Assembly (NCBI RefSeq): GCF_013386825.1
Contig: NZ_JACARC010000032.1
Coordinates: 1-64,000 of the forward strand
DNA length: 64,000 bases
Reading direction: 5' to 3'
DNA from: Pseudomonas sp. IPO3778
GTDB taxonomy: Bacteria > Pseudomonadota > Gammaproteobacteria > Pseudomonadales > Pseudomonadaceae
Made by a program: the position numbers and the translations under genes. The notes below the pieces were generated by a model, which ran no database searches, was not told the DNA's origin, and saw nothing but the letters and a program-made list of their open reading frames with translations. Shown here one piece after another: positions 1 to 7,420 of the stretch (its first letter is position 1; each line of letters opens with the position of its first letter).

Positions 1-2
1 AC

Positions 3-65
3 GGTTACCGGGATAGCGAGTTCTTCTTCATGAAGATCAAGAGCGTCTTTCCCGGGAATCCGTGA
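3..65 (+). CDS. C-terminal fragment of an unrecognised protein
   Basis: An open frame enters from the left edge and ends at TGA 63-65, giving about 20 residues ending in FFFMKIKSVFPGNP. A strong hairpin terminator follows directly, which supports this as a real gene end. The fragment is too short to assign a family; no function is proposed. Confidence 0.5.
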   Translation, partial: GYRDSEFFFMKIKSVFPGNP

Positions 66-72
66 TGAACCA

Positions 73-104
73 AAAAAAAGGCGACCTCAGGGTCGCCTTT
101 TTTA
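73..104 (+). terminator. Rho-independent terminator, probably bidirectional
   Basis: GGCGACC and GGTCGCC arms with a TCA loop are flanked by an A-run on the left and a T-run on the right. It sits between the left-edge gene and the convergent anti-sigma-like gene, so it can serve both strands. Confidence 0.85.
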
Positions 105-123
105 TGTCAGTGGATTGAGTGAA

Positions 124-582
124 TCAGCGAATCGCCAAAGCACCCTGATACACCGTTGGACCTGTCGGCTGCTTGCTCACCGAGCCGCCCTTGGTTTCCG
201 AACTGACCATCAGCGTCACCGGTTTGCTGATCGACGCCTGCTGGCGCGGGTTGATGCCAATGATGCCTTTGCCGTCTTCAGGCAGCAGGCCCAGCGATAC
301 CGGTGCGCCGTCAGCCGGGACGGCCCACAGTTCCAGGCTTTGGTCCGGCGCCGGCGCGGTGGCGGCGATCGGCTGCACTTCGAGGTAATCCTTGTGGGCC
401 ACGATTTGCGTGGCCGGCTGCTGGGTAGTGTTCACCAGCAGTGCGGCAGACTTGACGCTGTCTTGGGTGTAGAGCGCCCCGCCGACGCCCGCCACTACCA
501 CCACACAGGCGCCGATGAACAGGCGCGGGCGGCTCCAGAATGAAGGCTTGTGCTCAATCACTTGGGGGTTGATCGCAGTCAT
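124..582 (-). CDS. RskA-domain membrane protein lacking the sigma-binding half
   Basis: A 152-residue protein with a short N-terminal tail, one membrane helix (about residues 20-40, LFIGACVVVVAGVGG) and a periplasmic anti-sigma-K (RskA) domain carrying the LELWAVP, SLGLLP and QPTGPTVYQG motifs. The same motifs occur in the same order in the full-length anti-sigma factor just upstream (LELWAIP, SLGLVP, QPTGPVLYQG). The roughly 90-residue cytoplasmic domain that would hold a sigma factor is absent. It lies 85 bp downstream of the anti-sigma gene on the same strand and is probably cotranscribed. Inference: a duplicated periplasmic sensor domain that may modulate or pair with the true anti-sigma factor. 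It cannot be a classical anti-sigma factor on its own. Confidence 0.75.
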   Translation of the reverse strand: MTAINPQVIEHKPSFWSRPRLFIGACVVVVAGVGGALYTQDSVKSAALLVNTTQQPATQIVAHKDYLEVQPIAATAPAPDQSLELWAVPADGAPVSLGLLPEDGKGIIGINPRQQASISKPVTLMVSSETKGGSVSKQPTGPTVYQGALAIR

Positions 583-667
583 TAGGCTCTTCCTGACATA
601 TTTTGTAGTCTTTTATGGACCCAGGTTACGGCGATCAGTTCCTCAATCCATCGACTCGAGCCTGGGA

Positions 668-1345
668 TCAAAGTGATGCCAATTGGCCTTGATACAACAC
701 CGGCCCGGTCGGTTGCCCGGTTGGCGAGCCACCTTGCGGCTCAAGACTCACCGCCAGCGTCAACGGCGCCGTCAGCAGTGCCTGCTGTTCCTTGCTCAGC
801 TGAATCCGGCCTTTACCCGACACGGGCACCAACCCGAGAGAAATCGGCTTGCCCCCCGGTGGAATCGCCCACAGCTCCAGGTCCCGTGCCTGCTCCACTG
901 CGGCCAGCGTCAGTGGTTCAACCTGCAGATGGTCGGCGTACGCCTGGATCTTCAACGCCGGTTGCTGGTCAGCCGCCACCAGCGTGGCGTTGTATTCCAC
1001 TCCAAGGTCGCGCTGGTACAGCACACCCACCAACACGGCGATCACCACCCCGCACGCCGCCGCCAACAACCGCAGGTTCATCCAGAACGGTTTCTTCGCC
1101 GGCATGTGCAGTACTTGCGGTTCAATACGCGCTTTGATCCCTTCCCACACATGATCCGGCACGGGCCGCTCGGGTAAAGGTCCGGTCAGGCTGGCGAGTG
1201 CATCCTGCCAGTGCCCCAGCTCGACCCGCAGGGCGGCATCGTCCAGCAGCAGGGCTTCAAAGCGCCGGCGGGCGGTGGTGGGCATCAGCCCTATGGCGTA
1301 GTCGGCCGCGAGGGCGCGGCGCAGAGCGGTGGTCTGGTAGTTCAT
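668..1345 (-). CDS. RskA-family anti-sigma factor
   Basis: A 225-residue membrane anti-sigma factor. The N-terminal cytoplasmic part (about 1-85) resembles the helical sigma-binding domain of RskA/ChrR-like proteins but shows no clear HxxxCxxC zinc motif. A single membrane helix follows (about 90-110, LRLLAAACGVVIAVLVGVLY) and then a periplasmic RskA domain. The start overlaps the stop of the upstream ECF sigma gene by 4 bp (ATGA), the usual translationally coupled arrangement. Known of the family: RskA holds its sigma factor at the membrane until regulated proteolysis releases it. The triggering signal cannot be read from sequence. Confidence 0.85.
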   Translation of the reverse strand: MNYQTTALRRALAADYAIGLMPTTARRRFEALLLDDAALRVELGHWQDALASLTGPLPERPVPDHVWEGIKARIEPQVLHMPAKKPFWMNLRLLAAACGVVIAVLVGVLYQRDLGVEYNATLVAADQQPALKIQAYADHLQVEPLTLAAVEQARDLELWAIPPGGKPISLGLVPVSGKGRIQLSKEQQALLTAPLTLAVSLEPQGGSPTGQPTGPVLYQGQLASL

Positions 1346-1977
1346 GATTCAAGGCACCTGCGCAGGCGCTCCATGCCTCGGCGAATCCAGGATTTGACCG
1401 AGCCCAGGGGCGCCGCCAAGTGGTTGGCCAGTTCCGAGCAGGACAGGCCCTGGAAGTAAGCCACGGTAATTGATTGGCGCTGCATGCCCTCAAGGCTGTC
1501 CAGGCAGCGGTTCAGGGCGTGGGCCTCACGCTCGCTGTCGAGCAACTCATGGGCGCTGGGGCTTTCGTCGGCCATGGCGTCCTCCTGGCCTTCGCTCAAG
1601 GGGTGTTCGCGGTGTTTGCGCAACTGGTCGATGGCCAGGTTGCGGGTGATGTTGATCATCCAGGTCAGCGGCGCCGACAGGTGGGCTTCATAGCGCGAGG
1701 CGTTGAACCAGATGCGCACGAAGCTCTCTTGCAGCACCTCTTCGGCCAGATCCTGGCGCCCCATGAACCGCAGGGCGACACCGTGCAAGCGCGGGGAAAC
1801 GCTGCGATAGAGCGTTTCGAACGCCTGGCGGTTACCCAGGGAACATTGGGCCAGCAATTGCCGTAGCTGATCAGCGTCGTGAGTCGAAATGGGGCTTCTC
1901 CAGGCACTTGCAACAGGGCGATGGGACGGCGCACGGTAAAGCGAGCAGGCTGAGGTTAGTCCAGCTTGGGCATTCAT
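1342..1977 (-). CDS. ECF RNA polymerase sigma factor (SigK-like, RskA-controlled)
   Basis: A 211-residue sigma-70 family protein. Region 2 spans about residues 45-115 (LAEEVLQESFVRIW, then LTWMINITRNLAIDQLR) and region 4 about 145-205 (VAYFQGLSCSELANHL, GSVKSWIRRGMERLRRCL). The start at 1977 is supported by GGAGG eight bases upstream. It overlaps the RskA-type anti-sigma gene by 4 bp, so the pair forms a sigma/anti-sigma switch. The first 35 or so residues are not typical of ECF factors and may be a non-conserved tail or indicate an internal start. It is divergent from the DUF2780 gene, which may be a target. Confidence 0.88.
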   Translation of the reverse strand: MNAQAGLTSACSLYRAPSHRPVASAWRSPISTHDADQLRQLLAQCSLGNRQAFETLYRSVSPRLHGVALRFMGRQDLAEEVLQESFVRIWFNASRYEAHLSAPLTWMINITRNLAIDQLRKHREHPLSEGQEDAMADESPSAHELLDSEREAHALNRCLDSLEGMQRQSITVAYFQGLSCSELANHLAAPLGSVKSWIRRGMERLRRCLES

Positions 1978-2064
1978 TCCATCTACCTCCGTGCGGCTCG
2001 TAGTGGATATACGCAGGGCACGGCGATTCGGATGCAGTGGTTTTCTGAACTAATCTGCAGGGAG

Positions 2065-2090
2065 GGAACAATCCTTCGGCGCACCCAGTC
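2065..2090 (+). promoter_or_regulatory. Possible ECF-type promoter for the DUF2780 gene
   Basis: GGAAC (2065-2069), 17 bp, then AGTC (2087-2090) resembles the GGAAC...CGTC architecture of many ECF promoters. It lies about 40 bp upstream of the DUF2780 start and downstream of the divergent ECF sigma gene. Seen by eye only; the -10 element is imperfect. Confidence 0.3.
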
Positions 2091-2130
2091 AAACCCCTGC
2101 TTTTAGCGCTTACTTTCAGAGGTTGTCTTG

Positions 2131-2700
2131 ATGAAGATTTCACGCGGTTTTGCCCTGTCCTGCTTGTTGACCGTAGCGGCCAGCCCGGTGTTTGCGGCCG
2201 GTTTCAGCCTCGGCGATGTAGCCAATGCCGTTTCGGGTGCGCAGGGTGGCGACAAGGCGGCAGCGGCTGCACCCACCTCACAGACCGCCGGTCTGCTGGG
2301 CGCCCTGACCTCGCAACTGAACGTGACCCCCGAGCAGGCGGTTGGCGGCACCGGCGCGATGCTGGGCCTGGCCAAGAATAAACTGGGTGGCGGCGACTAT
2401 TCCCAACTGACCCAGAGCGTTCCGGGCCTGGACAAGCTCTCCGGCAGCAACTCCCTGGGCAGCCTCGGCGCCCTGAGCGGCATGCTCGGCCAGACCGGCG
2501 GCAGCAAGACCTCGGGCCTGGATGGCGTACTGGGTAACGTGAAGGACACCAGCGACCTGAATACCGCGTTCAGCGCCCTGGGCATGGATGACAGCATGGT
2601 CGGCAAGTTTGCCCCGGTGATTCTGCAATACCTGGGCGGCCAGGGCGCCAACAGTTCGGTGCTGGGCAAGCTGGGCAGCATCTGGGGCGCCGGCAGCTAA
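2131..2700 (+). CDS. DUF2780-family secreted protein
   Basis: A 189-residue protein with a Sec signal peptide (about 1-22, ending SPVFAA) and a Gly/Ser/Leu-rich helical body of the DUF2780 type (LTSQLNVTPEQAVGGTGAML, then VPGLDKL and FAPVILQYL near the end). ATG 2131 was preferred over the in-frame TTG at 2128 because CAGAGG lies at good spacing. Members are secreted or periplasmic proteins without a firmly established function. It is transcribed away from the ECF sigma/RskA genes and may be under that sigma factor; that is inference from position and a weak promoter match. Confidence 0.85.
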   Translation: MKISRGFALSCLLTVAASPVFAAGFSLGDVANAVSGAQGGDKAAAAAPTSQTAGLLGALTSQLNVTPEQAVGGTGAMLGLAKNKLGGGDYSQLTQSVPGLDKLSGSNSLGSLGALSGMLGQTGGSKTSGLDGVLGNVKDTSDLNTAFSALGMDDSMVGKFAPVILQYLGGQGANSSVLGKLGSIWGAGS

Positions 2701-2738
2701 AGGCCTTCCCGTCGGCGTTGCAGTTCCTGCGGCTAAAT

Positions 2739-2773
2739 CGCCGTATTTACCATTGTTAATGGGACATACGGCG
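2739..2773 (+). terminator. Hairpin after the DUF2780 gene, possible terminator
   Basis: CGCCGTAT (2739-2746) pairs with ATACGGCG (2766-2773), and CATT pairs with AATG inside. There is no U-run after it, so it may instead be a processing or factor-dependent signal. Confidence 0.4.
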
Positions 2774-2808
2774 CAATGAGTTGTGATAGGGCGCCAGGAA
2801 CCGTAGGA

Positions 2809-2898
2809 CATGAGCTCACCACCTAAGAGTTACCTTTTTGAGTCTCGCGATAAGCGGCCTTTTGAAGGTAAATCAACTGACTTAGTGGTGACCTCATG
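2809..2898 (+). repeat. Long inverted repeat covering the start codon of the 30-aa-repeat gene
   Basis: The left arm (2809-2827, beginning CATGAGCTCACC) pairs with the right arm (2881-2898, ending GACCTCATG) with one mismatch and one bulged base. Inner arms TTACCTT (2830-2836) and AAGGTAA (2865-2871) can extend the stem. The right arm contains the presumed Shine-Dalgarno region and the ATG itself, so folded mRNA would hide the start. Confidence 0.75.
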
Positions 2899-3645
2899 AC
2901 TTTGGTAAACGCTCCGCAAACTGCACCGAACGCTTTTTATCCTCAACTCACCGGGCTGGTCGGCCGGCCTGCTGAAACTCCCCAAAATCTGACGCAAAGC
3001 TTGGGGCTGCCTTCAGATCTGGTACAGAGTTTGCGCAATAGCTTGCAGGCTGTGCTTGAGGGAAACAATCCTGAGCGGGCAGTGAATAACCTGATGGCTG
3101 ACCTGGAAAAATTTAAGACTTTTTACCATTCTGAAAACGGGACCGGCACCCCAGGAGCCAAAGAATGGCCAGCCGACAAAGGGCTTCCAACCAACTTCAA
3201 GGATTTTGTGAAGACGGCTGACGGCACGGCAAAAGAGTTCACTGAGGCCCAAGAATGGCCCGCCGACAAAGGAACTCCAACCAACTTCAAGGATTTTATG
3301 AAGACGGCTGACGGCACGGCAAAAGAGTTCACTGAGGCCCAAGAATGGCCCGCCGACAAAGGAACTCCAACCAACTTCAAGGATTTTGCGAAGGCTTCTG
3401 ACGGTACGGTAAAAGAGTTGCCAATCGACGACAGCGGTTCTGTGCAGAATTCGGCCCCGACGGTGAGCACTGCAGCCATTGAGGTGATTGCACAGCTCGG
3501 TAAGTTCTTGAGCGCTACGACTACCGGAACAGACCTTAAGGCCGCAGCGGATGAATTGAGCTTGGCTTTGCAAAAGTTGTCAGAAAAAGGCACGCCTGAG
3601 CAGGCCCGCAACGCCATGGCCGAAGCTCTGGGTTTGTCGGTTTGA
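2896..3645 (+). CDS. Unrecognised protein with three 30-residue tandem repeats
   Basis: A 249-residue, mostly hydrophilic protein with no signal peptide or membrane helix. The N-terminal part (about 1-85) looks helical. Residues 90-119, 120-149 and 150-174 are three copies of a unit starting EWPADKG, containing PTNFKDF and DGTAKEF. A helical C-terminal part (about 190-249) includes LSLALQKLSEKGTPEQARNA. The repeats have near-identical DNA, and the codon use is less GC3-rich than neighbours. I do not recognise the family. The absence of a Sec signal and the repeats would fit a cytoplasmic, surface or secreted effector-like protein, but nothing here decides it. The ATG is inside an inverted repeat. 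Confidence 0.7.
   Translation: MTLVNAPQTAPNAFYPQLTGLVGRPAETPQNLTQSLGLPSDLVQSLRNSLQAVLEGNNPERAVNNLMADLEKFKTFYHSENGTGTPGAKEWPADKGLPTNFKDFVKTADGTAKEFTEAQEWPADKGTPTNFKDFMKTADGTAKEFTEAQEWPADKGTPTNFKDFAKASDGTVKELPIDDSGSVQNSAPTVSTAAIEVIAQLGKFLSATTTGTDLKAAADELSLALQKLSEKGTPEQARNAMAEALGLSV
3163..3417 (+). repeat. 90-bp in-frame tandem repeat, about 2.8 copies
   Basis: Copies start at 3163, 3253 and 3343. The first 45 bp of copies 2 and 3 are identical. The second halves of copies 1 and 2 are identical except for one base. Copy 2 thus looks like a recombinant of copy 3 head and copy 1 tail, as unequal crossing-over would make. The third copy ends after 75 bp. Confidence 0.92.
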
Positions 3646-3699
3646 GTCAAGGTGTTCAAGGCGCGCGTTTGAGTGATTCAGCATCCACGACCGGTGCTT

Positions 3700-4578
3700 T
3701 TATCTGAAATACTCTTGAATGCGTTGGTCTTTCTCCCTCCAGAGCTGGTTGACCCAGTTCTGGACGGTCTGGCGAAACGCCGGATCGTTCTCGTAATCCC
3801 CCTGCCACAACGCCGGATCCAGCTCACGGGTACGGATATCAACGATCACCTTCGGCACCGCGCCGCTGATCAAGTCCCAGAAACCCGGAATGTGCTCCTG
3901 TGGATAAACCACGGTGACGTCGAGCACCGCATCCAGCTGTTCGCCCATCGCCGCCAACACGAACGCCACGCCGCCCGCCTTGGGCTTGAGCAGGCGCTCG
4001 AAGGGTGAACCCTGCTGTTGACGCTTGGCCTCGGTGAACCGCGTGCCTTCCAGGTAATTGACCACCGTGACCGGCTGGCGCTTGAACAGCTCACAGGCCT
4101 CTTTGGTGATCTTCAGGTCCTGGCCCGCCAGCTCCGGGTGTTTGGCCAGGAACGCCTTGCTGTAGCGCTTCATGAACGGGTAATCCAGCGCCCACCAGGC
4201 CAGCCCCAGGAAAGGCACCCAGATCAGTTCCTTTTTCAGGAAGAACTTGAAGAACGGCGTACGCCGGTTGAGGGTCTGGATCAGCGCCGGAATGTCGACC
4301 CAGGATTGGTGGTTGCTGATCACCAGATAGGAGGTGTCGCCCCGCAGGTCGTCACCGCCGCGAATGTCCCATTGGGTGGGGATGCACAGGGCGAAGATCA
4401 GCTTGTCGACCTCGGCCCAGGTTTCAGCGATCCACATCACCGCCCAGGAGGCATAATCGCGAAAGCGACCGGGGGCCACCAGTTTGAGCAGGGCAAACAC
4501 CATCAACGGCCCGAACAGCACCAGGGTGTTGAGCAATAGCAGCAATGTGACGAAACAGCCGGTGAGCAGGCGGCGCAT
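3700..4578 (-). CDS. PlsC/YihG-type lysophospholipid acyltransferase
   Basis: A 292-residue inner-membrane acyltransferase. The N-terminal hydrophobic helix (about 5-35) is followed by the catalytic NHQSWVD motif (NHx4D, about residue 90), the acceptor-binding FFLKKELIWVPFLG segment and the EGTRFTEAK block (about residue 175). Length and motif order match the YihG branch of the PlsC superfamily. Known of the family: it transfers acyl groups to lysophosphatidic acid or related lysophospholipids. The exact substrate is not determined by sequence. It stands alone, convergent with the repeat-protein gene and divergent from the creBCD operon. Confidence 0.88.
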   Translation of the reverse strand: MRRLLTGCFVTLLLLLNTLVLFGPLMVFALLKLVAPGRFRDYASWAVMWIAETWAEVDKLIFALCIPTQWDIRGGDDLRGDTSYLVISNHQSWVDIPALIQTLNRRTPFFKFFLKKELIWVPFLGLAWWALDYPFMKRYSKAFLAKHPELAGQDLKITKEACELFKRQPVTVVNYLEGTRFTEAKRQQQGSPFERLLKPKAGGVAFVLAAMGEQLDAVLDVTVVYPQEHIPGFWDLISGAVPKVIVDIRTRELDPALWQGDYENDPAFRQTVQNWVNQLWREKDQRIQEYFR

Positions 4579-4751
4579 AAGTAACTCTTGGAATCATTTT
4601 TGGCCCGCCATGATAAGCAGCTTGGGTCTAGAGGCCAAATCGCAAATACGCTTACGAATGTTTCACAGCGGGCTGGGTATGTTGTGTGATCTAACTAAGC
4701 GGCGGTTTTGCAGTCTAGAATTGGCCCACCTATTTCAAGGAAACCTCCTAC

Positions 4752-5252
4752 GTGAAATCCATCCTTGCCCTGCTAGCACTCGTGGCCTTGCCTGTCATGG
4801 CCGCCGAGCCGACCCTGTACGGTCGCTACGAATACATTCAACTGCCGGAAATCGGCGAGACCTTCAAGGCCAAGATGGATACCGGTGCGCTGACGGCCTC
4901 GCTGTCGGCCCGGGACATCGAGAGCTTCACCCGTGATGGCGATGACTGGGTACGCTTCCGCCTCGGCGGCAAGGACGCCACCAACAAGGTCTACGAGCAC
5001 AAGGTCTCGCGCATCAGCAAAATCAAAAGCCGCGCCGACGAAGATGACGACAAGGACGAAGCCACCGTGGCCAAGCGCCCGGTGATCGACCTGGAAATGT
5101 GCCTGGGCAACGTCAAGCGCACCGTCGAGGTCAACCTCACCGACCGCAGCAGCTTCAACTACCCGCTGCTGATCGGCGCCAAGGCCTTGCGTGAATTCGG
5201 CGCTGCGGTAAACCCGGCACGTCGCTACACTGCCGACAAACCGGACTGCTGA
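4752..5252 (+). CDS. Periplasmic retropepsin-like protein (PF05618; often called ATP-dependent zinc protease)
   Basis: A 166-residue protein with a signal peptide (1-18, cleavage after VMAA) and the aspartic-protease-like core KMDTGALTASLSA (DTGA) followed by a second half with LIGAKALREFG. The start is GTG 4752 preceded by AAGGAAACC. The family is widely annotated as an ATP-dependent zinc protease, but the DTGA motif and fold relate it to retropepsin-type aspartic peptidases such as RimB/RloA proteins; no zinc or ATP site is visible. An acidic stretch (DEDDDKDE) lies mid-protein. It is 8 bp upstream of creB and probably the first gene of that operon. Confidence 0.8.
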   Translation: MKSILALLALVALPVMAAEPTLYGRYEYIQLPEIGETFKAKMDTGALTASLSARDIESFTRDGDDWVRFRLGGKDATNKVYEHKVSRISKIKSRADEDDDKDEATVAKRPVIDLEMCLGNVKRTVEVNLTDRSSFNYPLLIGAKALREFGAAVNPARRYTADKPDC

Positions 5253-5260
5253 TTGAGACC

Positions 5261-5929
5261 ATGCCGCACATCCTGATTGTCGAAGACGAAGCGGCCATCG
5301 CCGACACGCTGATTTTCGCCTTGCAAGGCGAGGGCTTCACCACCACCTGGCTAAGCCTCGGCCAGGCGGCGCTGGCCCATCAGCGGCAAACCCCGGCCGA
5401 CCTGATCATCCTCGACATCGGCCTGCCGGACATCACCGGCTTTGAAACCTGCAAGCAATTGCGCCGCTTCAGTGAAGTGCCGGTGATATTCCTCAGTGCC
5501 CGGGATGGCGAGATTGACCGGGTGGTGGGCCTGGAGATCGGCGCTGACGACTATGTGGTCAAGCCGTTCAGCCCACGGGAAGTGGCGGCGCGGGTACGGG
5601 CGATTCTCAAGCGCGTGGCCCCGGTGGCGACGCCGGCGGTGTTCCAGGTGGACCATGAGCGGGTGCAGATTGGTTACCGTGGCCAGGCGCTGAGCCTGAC
5701 GCGGCATGAGTTCCGTTTGCTCAATTGCTTGCTGGAGCAACCTGAGCGCGTCTTCAGCCGCGAACAGTTGCTGGACGCCGTGGGCGTGGCGGCGGACGCA
5801 GGCTACGAGCGCAATATCGACAGCCACATCAAAAGCGTGCGCAGCAAATTACGCACGGTGGCCCCCGACGCCGAGCCGATCCAGACCCATCGCGGCCTCG
5901 GCTACAGCTACAGCCCGGGCAACAGCTGA
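5261..5929 (+). CDS. creB: Two-component response regulator CreB
   Basis: A 222-residue OmpR/PhoB-type regulator. The receiver domain (1-118) has the acidic pair EDE near residue 8, phospho-acceptor Asp in LIILDIGLPD (about residue 51) and the switch Lys in DYVVKPFSPRE. The winged-helix DNA-binding domain (about 125-220) ends with IQTHRGLGYSYS. The stop overlaps the creC start (TGATG), and creD follows, which gives creBCD order and supports the assignment. Known of the family: CreBC responds to carbon source or cell-wall disturbance, and in Pseudomonas to PBP4 inhibition by beta-lactams, and drives creD. Confidence 0.93.
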   Translation: MPHILIVEDEAAIADTLIFALQGEGFTTTWLSLGQAALAHQRQTPADLIILDIGLPDITGFETCKQLRRFSEVPVIFLSARDGEIDRVVGLEIGADDYVVKPFSPREVAARVRAILKRVAPVATPAVFQVDHERVQIGYRGQALSLTRHEFRLLNCLLEQPERVFSREQLLDAVGVAADAGYERNIDSHIKSVRSKLRTVAPDAEPIQTHRGLGYSYSPGNS

Positions 5930-7368
5930 TGCGCCTGGGGATCCGGTTCTTTCTGGTCTATGCGCTGTTTATCGGCCTGACCGGTTACTTCGTGCTCAGC
6001 ACGGTGATGAAGGAAATCCGCCCCGGCGTACGCCAGTCCACCGAAGAAACCCTGGTGGACACCGCCAACCTGCTGGCGGAAATCCTGCGGCAGGACGTGA
6101 AGAACGGCACCCTCGGCCAGAGCCATTGGCCCGAACTGCTCAAGGCCTACGGCGAACGCCAGCCGGGCGCGAATATCTGGGGCCTGCCGAAGAACCAGGT
6201 CAACCACCGCATCTACGTCACCGACGCCAAGGGCATCGTGTTGCTGGACTCCACCGGCGAGGCGGTGGGCGAGGACTATTCGAAATGGAACGATGTGTAC
6301 CTGACCCTGCGCGGTGAATACGGTGCGCGCTCCACCCGCAGCGAACTGGACGACCCGGCCTCGTCGGTGATGCACGTGGGCGCGCCGATCCGCGATAACG
6401 GGCAGATCATCGGTGTGGTCACCGTGGCCAAGCCCAACAGCTCGCTGCAACCCTATGTGGACCGCACCGAAGACCGGCTGCTGTGGTACGGCGCCGGGCT
6501 GGTGGGCCTGGGCCTGCTGTTTGGCGCGCTGTTGTCGTGGTGGTTGAGTGTCGCGCTGCGCCGGCTCACGGCGTACGCCCAGGCGGTGAGCGAAGGGCGG
6601 CGTGCCGAGTTGCCGCACTATCGCGGCGGTGAGCTGGAGCAGCTGTCCACCGCCGTGGAACACATGCGCACCCAGCTCGAAGGCAAGGCGTACGTCGAAC
6701 GTTATGTGCACACCCTGACCCACGAATTGAAAAGCCCGCTGGCGGCGATTCGCGGCGCGGCGGAGCTGTTGCAGGGCGACATGTCCCGCGACCAGCAGCA
6801 GCGTTTCGTGGGCAATATCGACAGCGAAAGCGCGCGCTTGCAGCAGTTGATCGAACGCCTGCTGAACCTGGCGCAGGTGGAGCAGCGCCAGGGCCTGGAA
6901 GACCAGGCCAGTCTGTCGTTGGCAGCGCTGGTGGACGAAGTGCTCCAGGCCCAATGCGCACGCATCGAAGGCGCCGGGTTGCAGGTCGAGCAGGCGATTG
7001 CGGCAGATGTGCAGGTGTATGGCGAGCCGTTCCTGCTGCGTCAGGCCCTGGGCAACCTGCTGGACAATGCCCTGGATTTCACCCCGCCCGGCGGCACATT
7101 GCGGTTCAGCGCCCGGGCCGTGAATAACGGCATCGAATTCATGCTGTTCAACCAGGCCGAACCCATCCCCGAATACGCCTTGCCGCGCCTCAGTGAACGC
7201 TTCTATTCCCTGCCGCGCCCCGCCAGCGGGCGCAAGAGCACGGGCCTGGGGCTGAATTTTGTCGAGGAAGTGATGAAGCTGCACGGCGGCTCATTGCAGA
7301 TCGGCAACGTGCCCGGCGGCGTGCAGGTCAAACTGCATCTCCACACAGTCTCCACATTCCCTTCATAA
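5929..7368 (+). CDS. creC: Sensor histidine kinase CreC
   Basis: A 479-residue inner-membrane kinase. The N-terminal helix (about 5-27) and a second at about 186-206 flank a periplasmic sensor domain. A HAMP-like linker leads to the H-box (THELKSPLAAIRGAAELL, His near residue 264) and the ATPase domain with N-box NLLDNALDFTPPGG and G-box GLGLNFVEEV. It shares one base with the creB stop (TGATG), so translation is coupled. It phosphorylates CreB; creD lies 52 bp downstream. Confidence 0.93.
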   Translation: MRLGIRFFLVYALFIGLTGYFVLSTVMKEIRPGVRQSTEETLVDTANLLAEILRQDVKNGTLGQSHWPELLKAYGERQPGANIWGLPKNQVNHRIYVTDAKGIVLLDSTGEAVGEDYSKWNDVYLTLRGEYGARSTRSELDDPASSVMHVGAPIRDNGQIIGVVTVAKPNSSLQPYVDRTEDRLLWYGAGLVGLGLLFGALLSWWLSVALRRLTAYAQAVSEGRRAELPHYRGGELEQLSTAVEHMRTQLEGKAYVERYVHTLTHELKSPLAAIRGAAELLQGDMSRDQQQRFVGNIDSESARLQQLIERLLNLAQVEQRQGLEDQASLSLAALVDEVLQAQCARIEGAGLQVEQAIAADVQVYGEPFLLRQALGNLLDNALDFTPPGGTLRFSARAVNNGIEFMLFNQAEPIPEYALPRLSERFYSLPRPASGRKSTGLGLNFVEEVMKLHGGSLQIGNVPGGVQVKLHLHTVSTFPS

Positions 7369-7391
7369 ATCCCCCTCACGCGCTGCCCAGA

Positions 7392-7416
7392 CTCTCCCCC
7401 ATCAAAACAGGGAGAG
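7392..7416 (+). promoter_or_regulatory. Hairpin that could hide the creD ribosome binding site
   Basis: CTCTCCC (7392-7398) is complementary to GGGAGAG (7410-7416). The latter is the Shine-Dalgarno sequence for creD, whose ATG is at 7421. The 11-base loop is short enough for a local mRNA hairpin. Confidence 0.45.
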
Positions 7417-7420
7417 CTTC

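Noticed and set aside
3163..3417. CRISPR-like array
   Set aside because: The repeats are contiguous 90-bp coding units without spacers; no cas genes are present.
5908..7284. 458-residue minus-strand ORF opposite creC
   Set aside because: Shadow of a GC3-rich gene: low-complexity His/Gln/Arg-rich translation with no family motif; creC on the plus strand is unmistakable.
7362..7379. Possible cre-tag (TTCAC-N6-TTCAC) upstream of creD
   Set aside because: Only TTCAT and CTCAC with an 8-bp spacer are present; too far from the consensus.
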